From Candidatus Zixiibacteriota bacterium (GTDB taxonomy: Bacteria > Zixibacteria > MSB-5A5 > GN15 > FEB-12), in contig QNAF01000198.1 in NCBI GenBank assembly GCA_003641405.1, positions 1 to 5,290 of the forward strand: a DNA stretch of 5,290 bases, written 5' to 3'. Positions 1 through 4,299 of this stretch are shown one piece after another (position 1 is the first letter of the stretch; every line of letters begins with the position of its first letter). The notes below the pieces were generated by a model, which ran no database searches, was not told the origin of the DNA, and saw nothing but the letters and a program-made list of their open reading frames with translations. The position numbers were made by a program, and so were the translations under genes.

Positions 1-417
1 CACGATATCTCACAAGAGGCTTTTCTCCGTGTGTACAAGTCTGCCAGGACTTTCGACTCCAACCAGCCGTTTTCGCCGTGGTTCTACACCATTATCGCCA
101 ATCTCAGCAGAACCTGGCTTCGCAAGCGGACCCGTCGGGACCATCGCATGGTGGATGTTGATGAGGTGTCCTACCTGTTGGTCAGTGACGACGACCCGGA
201 GCGTGCACTGGTGCAAAAAGAGATGGCCGTCCGGCTTCGGAAGGCGCTGATGGAGCTTGCCTTCGATGATCGCGAAATAATAACGCTTCAGCATTTCAGA
301 GGCATGTCATACGATGAAATCGCCAACATGCTGAACATTCCGAGGGGCACGGTTATGTCGCGCCTGTACTACGCTCGAAAACGCCTGGCCGGGCTGATGA
401 GGAGAAGTGATGGATAA
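1..417 (+). CDS. ECF-type RNA polymerase sigma factor (5' end cut by window)
   Basis: This is the C-terminal 138 residues of a sigma70-family factor of the extracytoplasmic function group, which directs RNA polymerase to a dedicated promoter set. The frame is open through base 1, so the true start lies outside; the GTG at 31 falls inside conserved region 2 and is not a credible start. Visible residues 2-46 are sigma region 2 (DISQEAFLRVYKSARTF, then PWFYTIIANLSRTWLRKR), covering the core-binding and -10 recognition helices. Residues 47-72 are an acidic linker. Residues 73-134 are region 4, with the helix-turn-helix at about 102-129 (MSYDEIANMLNIPRGTVMSR). The stop codon overlaps the start of the next gene by 8 bases, as is typical of a sigma/anti-sigma pair. 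The family call is firm; the inducing signal and regulon cannot be read from this sequence. Confidence 0.94.
   Translation, partial: HDISQEAFLRVYKSARTFDSNQPFSPWFYTIIANLSRTWLRKRTRRDHRMVDVDEVSYLLVSDDDPERALVQKEMAVRLRKALMELAFDDREIITLQHFRGMSYDEIANMLNIPRGTVMSRLYYARKRLAGLMRRSDG
399..404 (+). promoter_or_regulatory. Shine-Dalgarno site that selects the ATG start at 410
   Basis: GAGGAG lies inside the last codons of the sigma factor. It is 5 bases from the ATG at 410 but only 2 bases from the in-frame GTG at 407, so the ATG is the better start. Confidence 0.7.
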
Positions 418-853
418 TAGACTCCGACAATTGCTGGCTGGATACGTAGACGGAGAGTTGTCTCCGGACGAGTTGGCCCGATTCGAGAAGGAGTTGGCCG
501 TCAACCCTGAGCTGCTGGCCGAGCTGAAAGAGTTCAAGAAGCTTAAGGAGGTTACCGGCACCATGAAATACGCCGATTTGCCGGACGAAGTCTGGGAATC
601 TTACTGGGCATCGATCTATAGAAAAACCGAACGCGGGATCGGGTGGATACTGATGTCGCTCGGTGCTATCGTACTGCTTTGTTTTGGTGTGTACGAAGGT
701 TTCAGTGAACTTTATCTTAACCCGGACTGTCCGCTCTGGCTGAAAGTCGGCCTTACTGCCGTTGCGGGTGGTGCCGTGTTTTTGCTTGTGTCCTACGGCC
801 GCGAGCGCATTTTTGCCTACAACCGTGAACGCTACCGGGAGGTTATAAAGTGA
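410..853 (+). CDS. Putative membrane anti-sigma factor, zinc-ligand-free
   Basis: A 147-residue protein directly after the ECF sigma factor, whose likely job is to hold that factor at the inner membrane. Residues 1-50 (LLAGYVDGELSPDEL, then EKELAVNPELLAELKEFKKL) have the helical layout and GYVDGELS-type motif of anti-sigma N-terminal domains (zf-HC2/RskA-like). They lack the HxxxCxxC zinc ligands of the ZAS class. A conserved-looking DEVWESYWASIYRKTERGIGW stretch leads into transmembrane helix 1 (about 77-97). A short outer loop follows, then helix 2 (about 109-129) and a basic tail (RERIFAYNRERYR). Positive-inside charges suggest both ends are cytoplasmic. The reading frame overlaps both neighbours (8 bases upstream, 4 downstream), implying translational coupling. 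The function is inferred from position and layout; a small membrane protein of unknown role is the alternative. Confidence 0.72.
   Translation: MDNRLRQLLAGYVDGELSPDELARFEKELAVNPELLAELKEFKKLKEVTGTMKYADLPDEVWESYWASIYRKTERGIGWILMSLGAIVLLCFGVYEGFSELYLNPDCPLWLKVGLTAVAGGAVFLLVSYGRERIFAYNRERYREVIK
837..842 (+). promoter_or_regulatory. Shine-Dalgarno site for the GTG start at 850
   Basis: GGGAGG sits 7 bases upstream of the GTG at 850, inside the end of the anti-sigma gene. It supports the non-ATG start and the 4-base GTGA overlap between the two genes. Confidence 0.7.
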
Positions 854-1170
854 TTATCGTCAGCAGCGAAAACATCGAAGGTAAACGGATCGTAAAAGCA
901 CTTGGACTGGTCAAAGGGAACACGATCAGGGCGCGCCACATGGGGCGAGACATCGCGGCCGCTTTCCGCAACATTGTCGGTGGTGAGATAACCGACTACA
1001 CGAAGATGATGGCGGAATCGCGTGAGCAGTCAATCGACCGCATGGTTGCTGACGCAAAGAAACTCGGCGCCAATGCGATCATCATGGTTCGCTTGTCGAC
1101 ATCTTCAATGATGCAGGGAGCTGCCGAACTCCTCGTCTACGGCACCGCTGTCGTGGTGGAGAATGAGTAG
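850..1170 (+). CDS. YbjQ/UPF0145 family protein
   Basis: A 106-residue protein matching the YbjQ (UPF0145) family along its whole length. It has an opening beta strand (MIIVSSENIEG), the RIVKALGLVKGNTIRARH segment, a central VGGEITDYTKMMAESREQSI helix, then MVADAKKLGANAIIMVR and the closing YGTAVVVE strand. Family members are small soluble alpha/beta proteins thought to form ring-shaped oligomers. Databases often label them heavy-metal-binding, but no Cys cluster is visible here, so that role should not be assumed. The GTG start overlaps the anti-sigma stop (GTGA) and has a good ribosome-binding site, making this the third gene of the operon. That context suggests an accessory role in the envelope response, but the molecular function is unknown. 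The length is normal for the family and the gene looks intact. Confidence 0.9.
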   Translation: MIIVSSENIEGKRIVKALGLVKGNTIRARHMGRDIAAAFRNIVGGEITDYTKMMAESREQSIDRMVADAKKLGANAIIMVRLSTSSMMQGAAELLVYGTAVVVENE

Positions 1171-1312
1171 GGGAATAATGACTTGTAATGACAAGCAGGT
1201 CGGGTTCCAAACAATGACCATTTGTGTGAGAAAACCGACAATCTGTCTAGTTGTGTTGGAGGTTGTGAGAGCATGAATCGTCCTAAATGGGTCAGGGGAG
1301 TACAGTAGTACA
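1171..1312 (+). other. Spacer between the sigma operon and the REP/RAYT unit
   Basis: No gene was recognised here. A small hairpin (CTTGT/ACAAG with an AATG loop, 1182-1195) lies just after the ybjQ-like stop but has no T tract, so it is not a convincing terminator. No clear promoter for the transposase was found. GGTCAGG at 1290-1296 repeats the arm of the REP hairpin that starts at 1317, and a tandem TACAGTAG pair begins at 1301. Confidence 0.5.
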
Positions 1313-1316
1313 GTAG
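1301..1316 (+). repeat. Tandem TACAGTAG x2 at the foot of the left REP hairpin
   Basis: TACAGTAG occurs twice head-to-tail (1301-1308 and 1309-1316). The second copy ends in the GTAG that abuts the hairpin, so the putative recognition tetranucleotide is duplicated 8 bases upstream. The right-hand flank shows no such duplication. Confidence 0.85.
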
Positions 1317-1340
1317 GTCAGGACCCTTGCGGTCCTGACA
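1313..1340 (+). repeat. REP-like element, left copy (GTAG-footed hairpin)
   Basis: GTAG (1313-1316) is followed by a perfect 9-bp stem, GTCAGGACC (1317-1325) and GGTCCTGAC (1331-1339), around the 5-base loop CTTGC. A 5' GTAG next to an imperfect palindrome is the defining layout of bacterial REP elements recognised by their cognate RAYT. All 28 bases recur as an exact inverted copy at 1866-1893. The hairpin ends only 7 bases before the predicted TTG start of the transposase, so it probably also affects that gene's expression. Confidence 0.9.
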
Positions 1341-1346
1341 GTTTTC

Positions 1347-1862
1347 TTGTACTCTATTGATGTGTCTAATCTACGACGATACGATCCTGAGGGACGGCCG
1401 GTATTTGTGACGTGCGTGACGTACAATCGTGCTCCTATTCTCACAGATACCTTCGCCATCGCTTCTGCCAGCTATCGATACGTACGTCAGTTGGGTGCGA
1501 AGGCTGTGGCATGGGCAGTGCTTCCAGATAACTTGCACGCGGTGGTCGAGCTTGGGGATACCTCGCTTTCCGATGCTGTCCGTTTTTTCAAAGCGAAGTT
1601 CAGCGGTCAGTATCGCAGTGCCTGCGGTGTGAAGAGTGGACGCATCTGGCAGCACCGCTTTTGGGATCATATAATCCGTGATGAGGAAGATTACGCTCAT
1701 CATATCGATTACATTCATTACAATCCGGTCCATCACGGGTTGGTGCTCAGTCCGTTTGATTACGCATTTTCATCAGCCCATCGATGGAGGGAAATGGGTT
1801 ACTATGATAGAACCTGGGGTATGGTCAAATTGCCATTGGTAGAAAAGTCGTATGGGGAATAA
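1347..1862 (+). CDS. REP-associated tyrosine transposase (RAYT, Y1/HUH family)
   Basis: A 171-residue member of the IS200/IS605-related Y1 transposase group, of the type that cuts and joins single-stranded REP DNA. The family pattern is clear: NLRRYDPEGRPVFVTCVTYN (8-27), AWAVLPDNLHAVVE (55-68), the KAKFSGQYR segment (82-90), IWQHRFWDHIIRDEEDYAHH (100-119) and DYIHYNPVHHG (121-131). Y122 of DYI aligns, from my memory of the E. coli homologue, with the catalytic tyrosine. The metal-binding HUH motif reads N62-L-H64, so the first histidine is replaced (codon AAC at 1530-1532). The frame is otherwise intact. TTG at 1347 is the first usable start after the in-frame stop at 1314; GTG at 1362 is the alternative. 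Neither has a Shine-Dalgarno site. Both flanks carry the same REP hairpin in inverted orientation, which supports a cognate transposase. Confidence 0.94.
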   Translation: MYSIDVSNLRRYDPEGRPVFVTCVTYNRAPILTDTFAIASASYRYVRQLGAKAVAWAVLPDNLHAVVELGDTSLSDAVRFFKAKFSGQYRSACGVKSGRIWQHRFWDHIIRDEEDYAHHIDYIHYNPVHHGLVLSPFDYAFSSAHRWREMGYYDRTWGMVKLPLVEKSYGE

Positions 1863-1865
1863 AGA

Positions 1866-1893
1866 TGTCAGGACCGCAAGGGTCCTGACCTAC
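1866..1893 (-). repeat. REP-like element, right copy, inverted
   Basis: This is an exact reverse complement of 1313-1340 over 28 bases. It contains the same 9-bp stem (1867-1875 with 1881-1889) and, on the minus strand, the same 5' GTAG foot (1893-1890). It begins 3 bases after the transposase stop codon. Together the two copies form an inverted REP/iREP pair enclosing the RAYT gene. Confidence 0.9.
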
Positions 1894-1903
1894 AGGGCTT
1901 GGA

Positions 1904-1918
1904 GTAGCTTGTTGCTAC
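1904..1918. repeat. Small hairpin between the right REP and the T9SS gene
   Basis: GTAGC (1904-1908) and GCTAC (1914-1918) pair around TTGTT. It lies just past the stop of the minus-strand gene. No T tract follows on either strand, so terminator activity is doubtful. Confidence 0.35.
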
Positions 1919-1929
1919 CCGATCTTCAG

Positions 1930-2808
1930 CTACTTCAGCAACAGCATCTTGCGGGTGCGGGAATGTTCATTGGCTTCAAGACGGTAGAAGTAGATTCCGC
2001 TCGGCGATGAACCACCATTCCAACTATATGTGTGCGAGCCGGCCTGTAGATGATCGTTCACCAGAGTGGCTATTCTCTGGCCGAGGACATTGAAGATTTC
2101 CAACCTGACTCTGGCAGGTTCCGGTAGGTAGAAACTGATCTCTGTGGTCGGGTTGAACGGATTGGGATAGTTCTGCTCCAGAGCAAAATCCGAGGGGAAG
2201 CTCTCGCCACCCGATTCATCCACTCCGGTTGTGCTCTTGATAACCACAACCGGTCCCCAACTCGGTACATAGGTGTTCAGGTCACTATCGACAAATCTCA
2301 AGAGAGAGCCGCCATTGAAAGCACAGGTGTCAAAAACGCATGAATCATGGGTTGGATTCGGCCAGGAGATTGCGTGAAACCAGTATGTTGCTATGTGTTG
2401 CCTGCCAGGAAGGGGGGCAAGACCGTCACCAAAAAAACGAGAACCAGAGAACTGGAACAACCTATGTGCGTTGACAGAATCGATATCTCTAACCCCTCCG
2501 CAAGGCTCCCATGACCCAATCCAGCCGTTAAATGCTTTCTCTGCAAGTGGGGAACACGCTGACGAATCTAATACAACATTAGGGTTATCCCATTTGAATC
2601 TAGCTGTGGCGGTGATCACGTTTTGAACGTCGTTGACGAAATACAACTCTAAGGCGAAAGTAAGGTCAGATTCCGGTGTACTTGATTGATCAGTCAGGAC
2701 CAGAATAACGGAATCCGGTCCGCCCAGATCAAGGGGATCCTGCGTAGCCGTGGCTGCAACTGCCCCGATAGTCATTGTCAGAGATACAGTGATCGCTGCA
2801 CGAAACAT
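1930..2808 (-). CDS. Secreted protein with T9SS type A C-terminal sorting domain
   Basis: A 292-residue exported protein. Residues 1-21 form a signal peptide (short basic start, hydrophobic core, AVAATA cleavage region). Residues about 30-190 form a beta-rich domain resembling the cohesin-like or adhesin-like sandwich common in FCB secreted proteins: FKWDNPNVVLDS, then LFQFSGSRFFGDGLAPLPG, then IATYWFHAISW. It has four cysteines (85, 103, 157, 162), possibly forming disulfides. A short linker precedes residues 209-292, a clear T9SS type A sorting domain: FALEQNYPNPFNPTTEISF, RVRLEIFNVLGQRIATLV, SGIYFYRLEA and the terminal RKMLLLK. In known systems this domain directs passage across the outer membrane and is then removed. 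The ATG has an AGGAGG site (2815-2820) 6 bases upstream. The role of the beta domain is unknown; it may bind a surface or polymer. Confidence 0.87.
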   Translation of the reverse strand: MFRAAITVSLTMTIGAVAATATQDPLDLGGPDSVILVLTDQSSTPESDLTFALELYFVNDVQNVITATARFKWDNPNVVLDSSACSPLAEKAFNGWIGSWEPCGGVRDIDSVNAHRLFQFSGSRFFGDGLAPLPGRQHIATYWFHAISWPNPTHDSCVFDTCAFNGGSLLRFVDSDLNTYVPSWGPVVVIKSTTGVDESGGESFPSDFALEQNYPNPFNPTTEISFYLPEPARVRLEIFNVLGQRIATLVNDHLQAGSHTYSWNGGSSPSGIYFYRLEANEHSRTRKMLLLK

Positions 2809-2838
2809 GGTCTTCCTCCTTAGACAAGTCTCTACTCA

Positions 2839-2868
2839 TATATAACGAACCGGCTGTGAAAACGTCAA
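2839..2868 (-). promoter_or_regulatory. Putative sigma70-type promoter for the T9SS gene
   Basis: Reading the minus strand, TTGACG (2868-2863) and TATATA (2844-2839) are separated by 18 bases. A start near 2832 would leave a leader of about 24 bases before the ATG, with AGGAGG inside it. The -10 box matches consensus at only four of six bases, so this is moderate evidence. Confidence 0.5.
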
Positions 2869-2909
2869 TACTCATTCTTGCCAATTCACATATTCAGTAA
2901 AAAAAGCTC

Positions 2910-2938
2910 TTGACCAAATCAGGCTAATTGTGTATAAT
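2910..2938 (+). promoter_or_regulatory. Near-consensus sigma70-type promoter for the dockerin gene
   Basis: TTGACC (2910-2915) and a perfect TATAAT (2933-2938) are separated by exactly 17 bases, and an A-rich run (2898-2905) lies just upstream of the -35 box. Transcription would start near 2945, giving a leader of roughly 115 bases before the ATG at 3062. It points away from the promoter of the minus-strand gene, so the two share a divergent control region. Confidence 0.75.
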
Positions 2939-2947
2939 AATTATCTA

Positions 2948-2969
2948 GCCCGGTATAACGTGGCCGGGT
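2948..2969 (+). other. Hairpin at the start of the dockerin-gene leader
   Basis: GCCCGG (2948-2953) pairs with CCGGGT (2964-2969) around a 10-base loop, with a G-T pair at the base. It would sit at or within a few bases of the 5' end of the transcript. It could stabilise the mRNA or mark a leader structure. No known riboswitch consensus was recognised in 2945-3052. Confidence 0.4.
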
Positions 2970-3052
2970 GAGACACACTAAAGGATTTTTCAAGGTAACT
3001 TCTATTTAGCCACTGCTAACGAAAAAACTTAACCGCCCTCAACCCGCTTGAC

Positions 3053-3057
3053 GGAGG
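3053..3057 (+). promoter_or_regulatory. Shine-Dalgarno site for the ATG at 3062
   Basis: GGAGG lies 4 bases before the ATG. The spacing is slightly short, but it is the only good site and it fixes this start, which gives a proper signal peptide. Confidence 0.7.
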
Positions 3058-3061
3058 TAGT

Positions 3062-4003
3062 ATGTTTAGCAGTATATTACGCAAATCAGCCGGTGCGCTG
3101 ATTATGCTGACCTTGGTCCTCACGTTGTCGCCAGGGACAGTCCGCGCCGAACTTGAACTCGAAATCACTACGCTGGATGTAATGGGCCTTCCGGGAGACC
3201 AGAATATCCCGGTTGAAGTTTGGATCAAGAATTATACCGACACCGTGGCCGGGTTTGAGTTGTGGTTTCAATTGGGTCATCCTGGCATGGCTCAGTTCGA
3301 AATTGCAGTCGACACATCTTTGTCGCTTATCTCCGGGTGGGATTTTCTGGACGTACGTTCGGTTGCAGGAAGTGACCAGAATGTCAAAGTTACGGCCCTT
3401 GCTGACATCACGGTGCCGTTCCTTGATCGTGGGTTTGCTCCTCAGGATGCCGGCAAACGGCTGTTCACGCTGCTGGTCTCCATTCCGTCCGAACCCGACC
3501 CGTATGCCAATCCCGTTGTTCCTATACATGTAGCTACAGTGATAGAACATTTCGGTTTCACCACACCGCAGGGGCAGTCACTTGGTATCTCGATTGAGGA
3601 AATCGTAGACACGAGTTATTTCGTGTGCGTTGTGTGGGGGCCACCTCCTGTGAACGAATGCCTCGAATACGAACAAGTCCCGTATCCGCCCTACGATTCA
3701 ATATATATCAAAACAGAGTATATTGGATATGTCGATAGCAGCAAGATTGCCTTCGTGGATGGTTCCGCGACGGTAGCACCGGTGGTATGCGGGAATATCG
3801 ATGGCTCGTTTGATGAAATGGTGACCGGTGCTGATCTGAGTTTGCTGGTCCATCATCTGTTTATCGATCTGGAACCACTGCAACTGGCGATATTGGGGAA
3901 TATTGACGGCCAACCGGGTGGTGTGGACGGAACAGATCTGAGCTGGCTAATAGCAAACCTGTTCATTGATTTCCGCGAGCTTGAGTGTGCTGACCTGAGA
4001 TAG
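3062..4003 (+). CDS. Secreted cohesin-like protein with two C-terminal dockerin-type repeats
   Basis: A 313-residue exported protein. Residues 1-29 are a signal peptide (RK near the start, hydrophobic core, cleavage after TVRA). Residues about 31-185 resemble a cohesin-type beta sandwich: LELEITTLDVMGLPGDQNIPV, then VEVWIKNYTDTVAGFELWFQ. The LPGDQNIPVEV and VAGFELWF signatures are characteristic of that fold. After a Pro/Tyr-rich stretch (193-225) come two EF-hand-like dockerin repeats: CGNIDGS...GADLSLLVHHLFI (243-268) and LGNIDGQ...GTDLSWLIANLFI (278-302). Their Asp/Asn residues (245, 247, 258; 280, 282, 292) probably bind calcium. Both loops are longer than the classical 12-residue form. 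Unlike its divergent neighbour it has no T9SS tail. It ends 27 bases before a strong terminator. It is probably a surface or matrix protein; a true cellulosome role is not implied. Confidence 0.85.
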   Translation: MFSSILRKSAGALIMLTLVLTLSPGTVRAELELEITTLDVMGLPGDQNIPVEVWIKNYTDTVAGFELWFQLGHPGMAQFEIAVDTSLSLISGWDFLDVRSVAGSDQNVKVTALADITVPFLDRGFAPQDAGKRLFTLLVSIPSEPDPYANPVVPIHVATVIEHFGFTTPQGQSLGISIEEIVDTSYFVCVVWGPPPVNECLEYEQVPYPPYDSIYIKTEYIGYVDSSKIAFVDGSATVAPVVCGNIDGSFDEMVTGADLSLLVHHLFIDLEPLQLAILGNIDGQPGGVDGTDLSWLIANLFIDFRELECADLR

Positions 4004-4030
4004 CTTTGCGTGGTAGGTGCTATGCAGAGC

Positions 4031-4069
4031 GGGTGGTCCGGCGCGTATGCCGGGCCGCCCCTTTTTTTT
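4031..4069 (+). terminator. Strong intrinsic terminator of the dockerin gene
   Basis: A 12-bp stem (4031-4042 with 4049-4060, including two G-T pairs) encloses the loop GCGTAT. It is followed by one C and eight T (4062-4069). It lies 27 bases after the stop codon and is a textbook rho-independent terminator for the plus strand. Confidence 0.93.
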
Positions 4070-4094
4070 GACCACAATTCTAAATGTCAGCGTT

Positions 4095-4137
4095 GTGTCG
4101 GGTCCTGATTCCGCAAAGCGGGATTGTGACCCGACAC
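4095..4137. repeat. Long double-stem palindrome A
   Basis: The outer stem GTGTCGGGTC (4095-4104) pairs perfectly with GACCCGACAC (4128-4137). An inner stem ATTCCGC/GCGGGAT (4108-4114 with 4118-4124, one G-T pair) closes on an AAA loop. A 3-base internal loop lies on each side between the stems. It has no T tract and no coding capacity. The layout matches palindrome B at 4175, which suggests one dispersed repeat family. Confidence 0.85.
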
Positions 4138-4174
4138 GCAGTGATCTGTCACGTTACATCATGTCACAGGATAG

Positions 4175-4215
4175 AGTCAGGTCTCATCCCACCTTTGGCG
4201 GGAAAGGACCTGACT
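4175..4215. repeat. Long double-stem palindrome B
   Basis: The outer stem AGTCAGGTC (4175-4183) pairs perfectly with GACCTGACT (4207-4215). An inner stem TCCCACC/GGCGGGA (4187-4193 with 4197-4203, one mismatch) closes on a TTT loop. The internal loops are 3 bases each, the same geometry as palindrome A. Its arm begins GTCAGG, as do the REP hairpins around the transposase, but the preceding bases are ATAGA rather than GTAG. Confidence 0.85.
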
Positions 4216-4240
4216 TAACTTAGGGAGAGGTTTTCTTACG

Positions 4241-4282
4241 GTCCACGGTGCTGCCAGGCACCTGGCACCACCGTATGCGGAC
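4241..4282. repeat. Palindrome C, GGTGC/TGCCAGG type
   Basis: CGGTG-C-TGCCAG (4246-4257) pairs with CTGGCA-C-CACCG (4262-4273) around GCAC, with a single C-C mismatch. A short outer pairing, GTCC (4241-4244) with GGAC (4279-4282), flanks it. The sequence differs from palindromes A and B. It lies just beyond the 3' end of the minus-strand oxidase gene, but no T tract follows on that strand, so it is not an obvious intrinsic terminator. Confidence 0.75.
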
Positions 4283-4299
4283 AGTTTTTCAACAGCCTG

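Noticed and set aside
1273..1308. An 11-codon reading frame (MNRPKWVRGVQ) preceded by GGAGG, upstream of the RAYT
   Set aside because: It is very short and overlaps the tandem TACAGTAG repeat. The spacing of 10 bases is long and there is no family resemblance. Chance is the simplest explanation.
1371..1736. A 121-codon open frame on the minus strand inside the RAYT gene
   Set aside because: It is antisense to a clearly recognised transposase, with no ribosome-binding site and no recognisable domain. It is a shadow frame.
1866..1893. The right REP hairpin as an intrinsic terminator for the RAYT or the T9SS gene
   Set aside because: There is no T tract after the stem on the plus strand and only a broken one on the minus strand. 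Some transcription attenuation is possible but a terminator call is not supported.
1313..1893. A classical insertion sequence with target-site duplications
   Set aside because: No direct repeats of target were found immediately outside the 28-base inverted copies. Y1-family enzymes do not generate them, and the hairpin-plus-GTAG layout fits REP/RAYT better than a DDE-type IS.
2945..3052. A riboswitch (for example c-di-GMP type) in the leader of the dockerin gene
   Set aside because: No conserved core of any riboswitch class I know is visible; only one simple hairpin is present.
3086..3550. A 154-codon open frame on the minus strand inside the dockerin gene
   Set aside because: The plus-strand gene has a promoter, ribosome-binding site, signal peptide and dockerin repeats. 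The antisense product has none and is low-complexity charged sequence.
1171..4299. A CRISPR array or toxin-antitoxin/defence island around the palindromes
   Set aside because: The repeats are few, unevenly spaced and individually palindromic, with no unique spacers of constant length and no cas, toxin or nuclease genes nearby.
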